A DNA stretch of 64,000 nt from the NCBI GenBank assembly GCA_008011715.2, contig CP136508.1, positions 930,001 through 994,000 on the forward strand. Reading direction: 5' to 3'. The notes under the pieces were generated by a model. That model was not told the DNA's origin. It was given only the letters and a program-made list of their open reading frames with translations, and ran no database searches. The position numbers and the translations under genes were made by a program. Source of the stretch: [Empedobacter] haloabium (GTDB lineage Bacteria; Pseudomonadota; Gammaproteobacteria; Burkholderiales; Burkholderiaceae_D). Shown in pieces: positions 28,151-37,618 of this stretch (its first letter is position 1; every line of letters begins with the position of its first letter).

Positions 28151-30817
28151 ATGACCGGACTAGCGCAGATGGACCACCGCATCGCAGTCATCGGGACGGC
28201 GCTGGCCCTGCCGGGCGCCGACTCGCTGGCCGGATTCGAGCGCATGACGTTCGACGCCGCCGATGCCTTCTCGGCGCCGCCCGGCGCGGCCGCGGCCGGC
28301 GAGAACTGGGTCGACCGGGCCGCCTATCTGGACGACTGGTCCGGGTTCGACTACCGCCTGTTCGGATTGTCGCTGCGCGACAGCGTCATCATCGATCCAC
28401 AGCAGCGCCTGTTCCTGCAGCACTGCTGGAAGGCCATCGAGGCTGCCGGCTACAATCCGATGGCGCTGCCCGGGCGCGGCGCCGTGTTCTCGACCGCCTC
28501 CGACAGCGACTTCGTGCAGCTGGCGCGCGCCGCGGCGGACGATGCCGGCAACTATCATCCGTTCGAGATCGAAATCGGCTCGAACAAGGAGCAGCAGGCC
28601 CTGCGCGTGTCGCACGTGCTGAATCTGCGCGGCCCCAGCTTCGGCGTGCAGTCGGCCTGCTCCAGCGGCCTGCTGGTGCTGCACACGGCCATGCAGTCGC
28701 TGGCGCTGCGCGACTGCGACGTGGCCCTGGCAGGCGGCGCCTGCCTGCCATTCCCGCTGCACCAGGGTTATGAATATCGTCCCGGCATGAACCTGTCGCG
28801 CAGCGGCGTGATTCGCTCGTTCGACCAGGATGCCGACGGCATGGTGCCGGGCTTCGGCTGCGTCGTGTTCGTGCTGAAGCGGCTGGAGGACGCCGTCAGC
28901 GACCGCGATCCGATCCTGGCGGTGCTGGCCGCGAGCGCCGTGAACAACGACGGCAGCAACAAGGCCAGCTACGTGGCGCCCAGTTCGTCGGCGGTGGCCG
29001 AGAACCTGCAGGCGCTTCTGCGCAAGGGCGGCCTTGAGCCCGGGGCCATCGATTTCGTCGAGGCGCACGGTTCCGGTACCTACATCGGCGACGTGATCGA
29101 GGCGGCGGCACTGCGCCAGGTGTTTCGCGCCAGCTCGCGCGCGGCGGGCGGCACGGCCGTGGCCTCGGCCAAGGCCTCGGTTGGCCACCTCGACACCGTG
29201 GCCGGGCTGGTCGGCCTGCTGCGCACGATTGTCCAGATCGGCCGCGGCAGTATCGCGCCCGCGGCCAATTTCAGCGTGCTCAATCCACGCATCAGTTTCG
29301 ACGGCACGCCCTTGTTCGTGCCGACGGCGGCGGCCCCCGTCGGCCAGCCGCTCACCGCGATCGTCAACGCGCTCGGTATCGGCGGCACCAATTGCGCACT
29401 GCTGGTGCAGTCGGCGCCGCCGGCACCGGCAGCGCAAGGTGCGGCCGGTGCCGTGTTGCCGGTACGCGTCGGTGCCAGCAGCAAGGAACGCCTGCGCGCG
29501 GCCGTCGCGCGTGCCGGCGCCGCGCTGGCCAGCACCCAGGCCGGGTTCGAGGCGCTCGTGTTCACGCTGAACCGGCGTGCCCGCGGCAAGCCGTTCGTGG
29601 CGCATTTCGCCGGCGCCGACGCGGCCGCCCTGGCAGCCCAGCTGGCCGCCTTCGACGGCGCGGCGCTGCCCGTTTCCGCGCCCGAGCCGGCGCCGGGCCC
29701 GGGGCCGCGCGCCGTCGACCTGGGCTGGAGCGAAATCGATCCGCAGGCACGGGTCGGCCTGCCGCAAGCGGCCGCCGTCGCGGCACCGGCTGCCGCCGCC
29801 GATGCCGCTGCCGATGCCGCCCAGCGCCTGCGCGCGATCTGGCAGGCGGCCCTGCTGCTGCAGGACGTGACGCCGCAAACCTCGTTCCGCGACGCCGGCG
29901 GGCATTCGATGCTGGCACTGACGATGCTCGACGATATCAATGGGGCGTTCGGCACGCAACATGACCTGGACTGGATCGACCAGCACGACCGCTTCGACCA
30001 GCAGCTGGCCGCGCTCGAGGCGCCGGCCGGGCCGGCACAGGCGGGCCGCCTGGTCAAGCTGGTCCGCGCCGCGCAGGGCACGCCGCGGCTGCGCCTGGTG
30101 CTGGTGCATGCCAGTATCTCGGGCTACGAAACCTACCGGCCGCTCGCGGCCCAGCTGGCGCCCGACATCGAATTGCTGGCGATCGATTCGCATAACCTGT
30201 ATGCGGACGAGGGCCAACTGATCCGCGATGGCGCCGAGCTGGCCGCGCTGTATGCCAGCCAGTTGCGCGCGGCGTTGCTCGAGCGCTCGGTGCCGTTATG
30301 CCTGGGTGGCTGGTCGCTGGGCGGCATGCTGGCCGACCTGATGGCGCCGCTGCTGGCACCGCACTATCGGCTGTGCGGCACCGTGGCGATCGACTCGGTG
30401 GTGTACCGCGAGGAGCATGCGGCGCTGTTCGCCGACAGCGCGTTGGCCTATTTCATGGATCAGGGCAGCCTGCTGGCCGAGCGCTTCGAGGCCGACCAGC
30501 TGCAGCGCCAGGCGCGCCGACTGCAACAGGTGTTCGCCGCGGAGCGGGCGATGGCACGCGCATTCGTGCCGGGCTCGCTGGGCCTGCCGTTCCTGAACAT
30601 CGTGGCGATCGGTACCCGCAAGCCGCTGGCCGATGCGGCGCTGCTGCAGGCGTTCGACCGCGCCAAGAACGATAACGGCTGGCGGCGCCAGGCCGATGAG
30701 CCGATCGTGCGCATCGACGCCGACCACGTCCAGATCGTCGACCCGGCCCACCTGGCAATGATCGCCCTGCACATCAACCGTTTCACGAGGTCCGCATGTA
30801 CTACCACGTCATCCTGA
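28151..30817 (+). CDS. AT-less PKS module: ketosynthase, carrier protein, thioesterase
   Basis: An 888-residue protein. The KS domain (about 10-425) has all three catalytic residues: Cys in GVQSACSSGLL, His in VEAHGSGT, His in KASVGHLDTVAG. No acyltransferase domain follows: residues 430-555 are an Ala/Pro-rich linker with no GHSxG. The carrier protein Ser is about 585 (DAGGHSMLAL). The thioesterase (about 640-880) has GGWSLGGM with Ser about 720 and a downstream DADHVQI His. An AT in trans would be needed for malonyl loading. With TE at its end it is likely the last module, releasing or cyclising the chain. It starts two bases after the NTF2-like gene. Confidence 0.9.
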   Translation: MTGLAQMDHRIAVIGTALALPGADSLAGFERMTFDAADAFSAPPGAAAAGENWVDRAAYLDDWSGFDYRLFGLSLRDSVIIDPQQRLFLQHCWKAIEAAGYNPMALPGRGAVFSTASDSDFVQLARAAADDAGNYHPFEIEIGSNKEQQALRVSHVLNLRGPSFGVQSACSSGLLVLHTAMQSLALRDCDVALAGGACLPFPLHQGYEYRPGMNLSRSGVIRSFDQDADGMVPGFGCVVFVLKRLEDAVSDRDPILAVLAASAVNNDGSNKASYVAPSSSAVAENLQALLRKGGLEPGAIDFVEAHGSGTYIGDVIEAAALRQVFRASSRAAGGTAVASAKASVGHLDTVAGLVGLLRTIVQIGRGSIAPAANFSVLNPRISFDGTPLFVPTAAAPVGQPLTAIVNALGIGGTNCALLVQSAPPAPAAQGAAGAVLPVRVGASSKERLRAAVARAGAALASTQAGFEALVFTLNRRARGKPFVAHFAGADAAALAAQLAAFDGAALPVSAPEPAPGPGPRAVDLGWSEIDPQARVGLPQAAAVAAPAAAADAAADAAQRLRAIWQAALLLQDVTPQTSFRDAGGHSMLALTMLDDINGAFGTQHDLDWIDQHDRFDQQLAALEAPAGPAQAGRLVKLVRAAQGTPRLRLVLVHASISGYETYRPLAAQLAPDIELLAIDSHNLYADEGQLIRDGAELAALYASQLRAALLERSVPLCLGGWSLGGMLADLMAPLLAPHYRLCGTVAIDSVVYREEHAALFADSALAYFMDQGSLLAERFEADQLQRQARRLQQVFAAERAMARAFVPGSLGLPFLNIVAIGTRKPLADAALLQAFDRAKNDNGWRRQADEPIVRIDADHVQIVDPAHLAMIALHINRFTRSACTTTSS

Positions 30818-31110
30818 TGCGTTTCGCGCCGGCCGTCACGGCGCAGCAGGCCGAGCACGCGCTGCACGCGCTGGGCCAGTTGCGCACGCAGATTCCGCAG
30901 ATCCTGTCCTATTCCTACGGGCCGAACGATCCCGCCAACCCGCATCAGCGCGGCTTTGGTCACGGATTCGTGATGGGCTTCGCGGGACGGGCGGAGCGTG
31001 ACGCCTACCAGCAGCATCCGGCGCACCTGGACTTCATCGGCACCTGCCTGGAGCCGCTGCTCGAGGACGCCGCCGTGTTCGATTTCGACGACCTGGGCGG
31101 CCGGGCATGA
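30796..31110 (+). CDS. Dabb-domain (stress-responsive A/B barrel) protein
   Basis: A 104-residue ferredoxin-like Dabb protein: MYYHVILMRFAPAVTA opens with the His-containing first strand typical of the family, and HGFVMGFAGRAERDAYQQHP is its second signature. Olivetolic acid cyclase is a well-known Dabb enzyme that folds a polyketide, so a cyclase role is a reasonable idea. It overlaps the end of the KS-CP-TE gene by 22 bases and the start of the next gene by four, which ties it to the line. Confidence 0.8.
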   Translation: MYYHVILMRFAPAVTAQQAEHALHALGQLRTQIPQILSYSYGPNDPANPHQRGFGHGFVMGFAGRAERDAYQQHPAHLDFIGTCLEPLLEDAAVFDFDDLGGRA

Positions 31111-33992
31111 GCGCGCTCGTGCACGAACCGCTGGCGGTCGTCGGGATGGCCTGCACGCTGCCCGGCGCGCCCGACTACCAGGCGTACTGGGATGCCCTGG
31201 CCGACGGTGCGGCGGCACTGCGGCCTGACCTGGCGTATGCCGAACTGTTCGATCCGGCGCGCTACGGCGTCAGCGAGCAGGAAGCCCGCATCATGGATCC
31301 GCAATGCCGGCAGTTCCTGATGCTGGCGGAAGCCGCGTTCGCGGATGCCGGTTACCTGCGTGGCCAAGGCATGGGCAGGGTCGGGGTGGTCGCCGCCCAG
31401 GCCTGCAACGGAACCTACCACGACTATCTTGCGACGCTGGCCGCGCGCGGGCATATCGCGCCGTTGCCGGCGCTGCTGGAGAACGTCAACCGCGGCAGCG
31501 ATTTCCTGGCCACGCGGGTCAGCTATACCTTCGACCTGAACGGACCGGCGTTCAACCTGCAAAGCGGTTGCTCATCGTCGCTGGTGGCGGTCAGCGAGGC
31601 CTGCCACCTGTTGTGGAGCGGCCGCTGCGACGCCGTGCTGGCCGGCGGTGTGGCGATCACTTTTCCCCTCGATGCGGGCTATGAATACCAGCCCGGGTCG
31701 ATCTACTCCGAGGGCGGCGTATGCCGACCGTTCGATGCGCGCGCCGATGGGACGGTACCGGCCAGCGGCGGCGGGGCAGTGCTGATCAAGCCGCTGGCAC
31801 ACGCGCTGCGTGACGGCGACAGCATCCACGCGCTGGTGCGCGCGGCCGGCGTCAACAACGACGGCGCGCGCAAGGTCAGCTTCGCGGCACCCTCCAGCGA
31901 CGGCCAGCTGGCGTTGTTGCGCGAGACCTACGCGGCCTCTGGCGTGGCACCGGCGCAGCTGGCGTTCGTCGAGTGCCATGCCACCGGGACGGTCGTCGGC
32001 GATCCGATCGAAGTGCGGGCATTGCGCCGCCTGGTCGAATCGTATCCGCCAGCGCAACCGCACCGGCCCATCCTGCTGGGCTCGGTCAAGGGGCATATCG
32101 GCCACCTGTTCTGGTCGTCCGGGATTGCCTCGCTCGTCAAGGCCGTGCTGGCGCTCGAGCGCGGCTACTACCCGGGCACGGCCAACCTGGACACGCCCAA
32201 TCCCTTGCTGAAGCTGGATGATTCGCCGTTCGCGGTGGCCGCCACCGGAAGCGTGCTCGACTTTGCCGAACGGGACTGCTGCGGCGTCAGCTCGATGGGT
32301 GTCGGCGGCACCAATGCCCATCTGATCCTGCAACGTTACCAGGGGCAGCCGGGCAGCCGCGCACGCCTGCCGGCACCGGACTGGCGGTTGCGTCGCTTCA
32401 GCCTGGTACCGGAAAAGCTGGGGGAGGGCATGGCAGTCGCCGCGGCGTCGGCTTCGTCCACGGCGCCGCCCGGCGAGGCGCAGCTGTGCGCCGCGATCGT
32501 TGCGCTGTACGAGGAAGCGCTGGGCGACACGGGGCTGGACGAAAACAGCAACTACTTCGACCTGTACGGCGATTCGATCACGGCTGTCACCCTGATCGAC
32601 CAGCTGGGCGCCCGCTTCGGCATCGTGCTGACCCAGGACGACATCTATCAGCACCCGACGCCACTGGCGCTGGCGCGCCACCTGATGGCCCGGCTGCAGC
32701 CGACCGTGGCGGCGGCCGCGCCGCTGTCTCCGGTCGAGCCGCTGCCTCCGCTCGAGCCGGCAGCGGCCCAGGCATGCCTGAATCCCTATCAGGGCCGCTT
32801 CTACCTGCTGGAGAAGATGCAGCGCGGCAGTCACAGCCACTACAACGTTCCGCTCTGCCTGAACGGGCCGGTCGCCCCCGATTGGGAGCGGCTGTGCCAG
32901 GCGCTGCGGACGGTGCTGGCCGCGCAGCCTTCCTTTGCCCGCTGCCTCAAGTGGAATGCCGGCACCATCGAGCTGGGCGCGCCGCGCGGCGAGCTGCTGG
33001 CGGCGGAGCGGGACGAACTGGCCGCCAGTGCCGACCCGGAGCCGCGGCTGACGGCCTTTTTCGGCCATCGCTTCGCGCTGGAAAGCGGTCCGGCAGCGCG
33101 GCTCCTGTTGCTGCACCATGGCGCACAGCATTACCTGGCCTTGAATTTCCCCCATCTGTTGATCGACGGCGTGGGACTGGAAAACCTGCTGCGCGCGCTC
33201 GAACGCGCGCTGGCGGGACAGGAAATGGCGCCGCTGGCGGCACTGCCGGCGCGTGGCTGGGGCGACGCCGACCTGCGCTTCTGGCACGACCGGCTCGCCG
33301 GTATCGCACCCAGTACGCTGGCGGCGCGGCTGCCGCGCAGCGGCGGCAGCGCGCCGCAGTATCCGGCCGGCAGCGCCGAAGCCGTCGTGCCGCCAGCCCT
33401 GTATGGCGCCGCGCGCGCCGTCTGCCGTGCCCACAGCTGCACCCCGTTCGTGCTGTATTACGCGATCTTCAACGCCCTGATCGCGCAGCACAGCGGGGCC
33501 GCCCATGTGTTGACCGGCACCACGCTGAACAACCGCGAGGGCGCCGCCGTGCAGCGCATCGATTGCCGTATCAATAACCTGCCGCTGCATGTGCCGGTTC
33601 CCGACAGCGAGGACTATGGCGCGATCCTGGCCGCCACCGCGAGCCAGTTCAGTGCGGCGTTGCAGCACGCGGCAGTTCCTCTCGATGCCATCGTGCAGGC
33701 TGCCGGCGGCGGCGTGCCGTATCGCCTGCTGTTCATGTTCCAGAACCAGAACGATGGTTATCGCCTGGAACTCGACGGCGTGCCGTGGCGCGAGGCGGCT
33801 TATCGCTACCGTCCGGTGTACGGCGAGCTGTGTTTCCAGTTCAAGGCGGAGGCGGGCGACGGACTGCGGCTGGTGCTCCACTACGACCCGGACTATCACA
33901 ACCAGGCCGACGCGGAGCGCCTGATCGCTGCGTTCTTCGCGCTCGGCACCCGATTCACCCATCATTTACTGGAAGCGAACAGTCATGCTTAG
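31107..33992 (+). CDS. AT-less PKS/NRPS module: ketosynthase, carrier protein, condensation domain
   Basis: A 961-residue protein. KS triad: Cys in LQSGCSSSLVA, His in VECHATGT, His in GSVKGHIGHLFW. The carrier Ser, about 489, is in LYGDSITAVTL. The C-terminal condensation domain (about 550-955) has PHLLIDGVGLE where HHxxxDG is usual: the second, catalytic His is kept but the first is Pro. No AT and no KR. It should extend an aminoacyl chain by two carbons, hold it on the CP, then condense it with the amino acid on the next protein (the Gly-like A-PCP). It overlaps the Dabb gene by four bases. Confidence 0.88.
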   Translation: MSALVHEPLAVVGMACTLPGAPDYQAYWDALADGAAALRPDLAYAELFDPARYGVSEQEARIMDPQCRQFLMLAEAAFADAGYLRGQGMGRVGVVAAQACNGTYHDYLATLAARGHIAPLPALLENVNRGSDFLATRVSYTFDLNGPAFNLQSGCSSSLVAVSEACHLLWSGRCDAVLAGGVAITFPLDAGYEYQPGSIYSEGGVCRPFDARADGTVPASGGGAVLIKPLAHALRDGDSIHALVRAAGVNNDGARKVSFAAPSSDGQLALLRETYAASGVAPAQLAFVECHATGTVVGDPIEVRALRRLVESYPPAQPHRPILLGSVKGHIGHLFWSSGIASLVKAVLALERGYYPGTANLDTPNPLLKLDDSPFAVAATGSVLDFAERDCCGVSSMGVGGTNAHLILQRYQGQPGSRARLPAPDWRLRRFSLVPEKLGEGMAVAAASASSTAPPGEAQLCAAIVALYEEALGDTGLDENSNYFDLYGDSITAVTLIDQLGARFGIVLTQDDIYQHPTPLALARHLMARLQPTVAAAAPLSPVEPLPPLEPAAAQACLNPYQGRFYLLEKMQRGSHSHYNVPLCLNGPVAPDWERLCQALRTVLAAQPSFARCLKWNAGTIELGAPRGELLAAERDELAASADPEPRLTAFFGHRFALESGPAARLLLLHHGAQHYLALNFPHLLIDGVGLENLLRALERALAGQEMAPLAALPARGWGDADLRFWHDRLAGIAPSTLAARLPRSGGSAPQYPAGSAEAVVPPALYGAARAVCRAHSCTPFVLYYAIFNALIAQHSGAAHVLTGTTLNNREGAAVQRIDCRINNLPLHVPVPDSEDYGAILAATASQFSAALQHAAVPLDAIVQAAGGGVPYRLLFMFQNQNDGYRLELDGVPWREAAYRYRPVYGELCFQFKAEAGDGLRLVLHYDPDYHNQADAERLIAAFFALGTRFTHHLLEANSHA

Positions 33993-35746
33993 TGGACGTA
34001 TCACCTCGGGCTATCCCGACTTTATCGCGCGTTTCGAAGACGCCGCCGCGCGCTGGCCCGAGCGCATCGCCTTGCGCTGCGGGGCGTCCGAATGGACCTA
34101 TGCCCAGCTGCGCCAGCAGGCCATCGACAGCGCCGCGTTGCTGGCGGACCTGGCCCTGGCGCCGGATGCCGCCGTGCTGCTGTGCCTGCCACGCGGCGCG
34201 ACGCTGCTGGCAGCCATGATCGGCTGCCAGTACCGTGGCGTTCCGTACATTCCGATCAGCTGGAGCACGCCGGCCGCGCGCCTGCAGCAGATGCTGGGCG
34301 CGCTGCCCGGTTGCGTGGTGCTGCACGACAGCGTCAATCCGCCGCATGCCGGGGTGGGCGAGATCCGCGCCGGCGTCGCCATCGTCGACCTGGCCGCGCG
34401 CCGTGCCGGGCAGGCGCGGCCGTCACATTCGGGCGGGCGCGAGGCGTACCGCATCTTCACGTCCGGTTCCACCGGCATCCCGAAGGCGGTGATGGTGACC
34501 ACGCAAGCCTGCGGCAATCTGCTCGACCATTTCAGCGTGCTGCTGGCCGGGCAGGTCGCGCCGCTGGTGCTGTCCAGCACATCGCCGGGCTTCGATATCT
34601 TCTACCTGGAATATGCGTTGGCGCTGGCAAACGGCGCCACCCTGGTGCTTTCCGATGAGCAGCAGGCCGCCTCGCCGCAGGCGCTTGCCCGCTTGCTGGC
34701 GACGCTGCGGCCCACGTTGTACCAGTCCACCCCCTCTTTGCTGAAGTGCCTGCTGCCCTATCTCCCACCGGACTTCCGCTTCGACACGGTGCTGGTGGGC
34801 GGGGAAGCGCTCGGGCAGCAACTGTCGAGCACGTTGGTCGCGCGCGCGCGCGGCCTACAACGTCTACGGTCCGACCGAAACCACCGTATGGTCGACCTGG
34901 ATGCGGCTGGAGGCGCCGGGTGAACGCCGGATCGGCGTGCCGATCCAGAATACCCACATCGCCATCGTCGACGACGCGGGCCGCGCCGTGGCGCCGGGCG
35001 AACCGGGCCGCCTGCTGATCGGCGGCGATGGCCTCGCGCTCGGCTATCTCGGCCAGCCGCAATTGACCGCGCAGAAATTCAGCCACGCCATGCACGACGG
35101 CACGCTGTGGTATGACAGCGGCGATATCGGCTTCATCGATGCCGACGGCCTGCTCAACTTCGTCACGCGCGCCGGCGACTACGTCAAGGTCAACGGTCAC
35201 CGCATCGAATTGCTTGAAATCACCGATGCGCTCGAGGCGCTGCCGTTCGTGGCCGAAGCCGCCGTGCTGTGCGTGCGTGACCGGCATGAGGTCGACCTCC
35301 TGGTCGCCTTCGTCAAGCCCGACCCGCGCCACCCCTGCACGGACCCGGCCTGCACGGCCCGTGCCGAGCTGGCCCGGCTGCTGCCGCCGTATATGCAACC
35401 GCACAGCCTGGCGGTCGTGGACGACTTCCCGCGCAACAGTGCCGGCAAGCTCGACCGCAAGGCGCTGGCGCCCCTGGCGCCCACCGTGGCCATGCCGGCT
35501 CGACCGGCCGGTCCGGCGCCCGGCGTGGGCGACAGGATCGCGGCGCTGCTGGCGCCCTACCTGAACGTGTCGCGGCTGGGTCCGAACGACAACCTGTTCG
35601 CGCAGGGGCTGACGTCGATGCACGCCGTGTCGTTCCACCTCGACCTGGCGGCGCAATGGCCGCATATCGAGCTGTTCCATGTTTTCGAGCATCCCACGCT
35701 GTCGCGTCTGTCGGCCCTGGCGGCCGAGCAGCCTTGCGCGGCGTAA
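33985..35746 (+). CDS. NRPS adenylation-PCP didomain (glycine-like code), frameshifted in a (CG)7 tract
   Basis: Two frames together encode one A-PCP of about 587 residues. The first covers A1-A4 (RIFTSGSTGIPKAV; FDIFYLEYALALANG), then runs off frame at (CG)7, 34839-34852. The second resumes at YNVYGPTETTVWSTW and has YDSGD, RAGDYVKVNGHRIEL, NSAGKLDRKAL and a PCP with Ser in AQGLTSMHAV. Adding one CG unit, or removing two, restores the frame. The specificity positions read by eye are D-I-L-Q-L-G-V-V-W-K, close to glycine codes (DILQLGLIWK type). It overlaps the KS-CP-C gene by eight bases and is its natural acceptor. Sequencing slippage is as likely as a real mutation. Confidence 0.82.
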
Positions 35747-35771
35747 CACCAACCACTACTAGGAGAATGTC

Positions 35772-36326
35772 ATGAAATCGCTGCAAATCGCCGCCCTGGC
35801 CGTCGCGGTCCTGGCCAGCCCGCTGGCTGCCGCCCACGGTCCCAAATCGCGGGTCATCCACGCCAAGACGGTGGAGACGGTAAAATTCGGTCCCGACCTA
35901 ACCGACATCCAGATCCTGGTGCCCAACGACGACGGCCAGGGCACGATGACGGCCGGGACCGAGCGCCTGCCGGCCAAGATCAGCATTCCGGTGCACTACC
36001 ATCCTGGCACCGAGGAATTCATCTACATCGTCGAAGGCGAAGGCGAGGCGTCGCTCGACGGCGAGGTCAGCAAGGTTACGGCGGGCGACATGATCCTGAT
36101 CGCCCCCGGCAGCCACCATGGCCTGAGCAATACCGGGACCACGACATTGAAGATGCTGTGGAGCTACAATAACAAGAAGATGGTCGATTTCTTCCGCGAG
36201 TTCAGCTTCAAGGACGCGGCCGACCGCGATACCCGGGCTACCCGCGCCTACTGGGACACGCTGGCCGAGAAGTACAAGAGCACGATCGTCCTGTTGCCGC
36301 CGCCCGGAGGCGCCAAGCATGACTAA
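35772..36326 (+). CDS. Secreted single-domain cupin protein
   Basis: A 184-residue protein with a signal peptide (MKSLQIAALAVAVLASPLAA-AHG). The cupin core has PVHYHPGTEEFIYIVEGEGE, giving the two His and the Glu of a metal site, and a second motif APGSHHGLSN with another His. It is preceded by AGGAGAATGTC, a strong ribosome site, and lies 25 bases after the A-PCP gene. Its export is odd for a biosynthetic enzyme; it may act on the product in the periplasm, or be a protective or binding protein. No specific reaction is assigned. Confidence 0.8.
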   Translation: MKSLQIAALAVAVLASPLAAAHGPKSRVIHAKTVETVKFGPDLTDIQILVPNDDGQGTMTAGTERLPAKISIPVHYHPGTEEFIYIVEGEGEASLDGEVSKVTAGDMILIAPGSHHGLSNTGTTTLKMLWSYNNKKMVDFFREFSFKDAADRDTRATRAYWDTLAEKYKSTIVLLPPPGGAKHD

Positions 36327-37473
36327 GGACAGCATCCTGGCCAACGTGCGCCGGCTGTTGCCGGAATTGGCGGCGGCGCCCGACCTGGAGGAGGGCCGCA
36401 CGCTGCCGGCCTGGGTGGTGGCTCGCCTGAAGGAGGCGGGCTGCTTCCGCATGTGCATGCCGCGCAGCTGGGGTGGCCCTGAGCTGACCACGCTCGAGCA
36501 GCTGGAAATCATCGAAGCCCTGGCCAGCGTCAACGCCTCGGTGGCCTGGTGCGTGATGATCGGTTGCGATTCGGGCCTGTATTCGGGCTACCTGGACGAT
36601 GGGGTCGCCCGTGAGCTGTATGGCTCGCTCGACGCTGTCCAGGCCGGCTGGGTATATCCGGGCGGGCGCGCCATCGAGACCGATGGCGGCTACAAGGTCA
36701 CCGGGCGGTGGATCTTCGGCAGTGGCATCAAGCACGCCGATGTCATCGGCGCCGGCTGCCTGATCTATGAACACGGCAGTCCGCGGCTGGACGCCGAGGG
36801 CCGGCCGGAATGGATCGTCGTGCTGGGCAAGCAGGGTGACTTCGACATCGAGGACAACTGGGATACCACCGGCCTGCACGGCACAGGCAGCCACAACTAC
36901 CATGTCAAGGGCGGCTTCTTCCCGCGCGCGCACAGCTTCAGCTTCCGCCAGCCGGCGCAACGGGATGGCCTGCTGTGGCAACGCAACGATACCTTCCTGC
37001 GCAAGATGGCCGCGATACCGCTCGGTGTGTGCCGCGCGGCCCTGGATTTCACCCATGGCTACCTGCAAGAGCGGCAGGACTTCAATACCCGCACGCCGCT
37101 GCGCAATTCCCCGATTGTCCAGCACAAGCTGGCCGAGTGCGAACTGAAGCACAACGCCGCCCGTGCCTATCTGTACCGTACCCTGGAGCGCCAGTGGCGA
37201 TGCCTGGAAAGCGGCGAGGTGCCTGACGAGCGACTGCGTGCCGACGTCTGGCTCTCGCGGGTCAGTGCCTTCCGCAGCTCGCGCGAGGTGATCCTGGCCT
37301 TGTACGACCTGGTGGGCGGGCCGGCGATCCGGCGCGGCGAGACGCCGATCGAGCGGGCAATGCGCGATTCCCTCACCTGGTGCCAGCACCTGGTGGGCAA
37401 GGAAAGCGGCTATGAAGCAGTCGGCAACCTGCTGCTGAACGGCAGCGTGGCGGAAGGGTTCCCGATGCTGTAG
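36319..37473 (+). CDS. Flavin-dependent monooxygenase of the acyl-CoA dehydrogenase fold (group D type)
   Basis: A 384-residue protein. The N-terminal helices (FRMCMPRSWGGPELTTLEQL), the mid-domain KVTGRWIFGSGIKHADVIGA and the C-terminal helical bundle follow the acyl-CoA dehydrogenase fold, with the FGSG and WDTTGLHGTGSHNYHV patterns seen in two-component hydroxylases of the HpaB/HsaA/C2 type rather than in true dehydrogenases. Such enzymes need a partner flavin reductase, which I do not see here. A hydroxylation or oxidative step on the product is likely. It overlaps the cupin by eight bases, and 145 bases separate it from the luxR gene. Confidence 0.78.
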   Translation: MTKDSILANVRRLLPELAAAPDLEEGRTLPAWVVARLKEAGCFRMCMPRSWGGPELTTLEQLEIIEALASVNASVAWCVMIGCDSGLYSGYLDDGVARELYGSLDAVQAGWVYPGGRAIETDGGYKVTGRWIFGSGIKHADVIGAGCLIYEHGSPRLDAEGRPEWIVVLGKQGDFDIEDNWDTTGLHGTGSHNYHVKGGFFPRAHSFSFRQPAQRDGLLWQRNDTFLRKMAAIPLGVCRAALDFTHGYLQERQDFNTRTPLRNSPIVQHKLAECELKHNAARAYLYRTLERQWRCLESGEVPDERLRADVWLSRVSAFRSSREVILALYDLVGGPAIRRGETPIERAMRDSLTWCQHLVGKESGYEAVGNLLLNGSVAEGFPML

Positions 37474-37618
37474 GCCCGCACCGGTACGGCCGGTCGCGTG
37501 GCAGCGTGGCCGTGCCGCCCGGCGCAAATGAATTGATCAACCATCTTCAATCCCGGTGCTCATCGGCCCTGCCTCCGACAAGGGGCATGAGTGGTGAGCG
37601 AGGGCAATCCGAGGTCTT

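Noticed and set aside
34839-34852. Programmed ribosomal frameshift in the Gly A-PCP gene
   Set aside because: No slippery heptamer or clear downstream pseudoknot; A domains are not known to use programmed frameshifting, while CG-tract slippage is simple.
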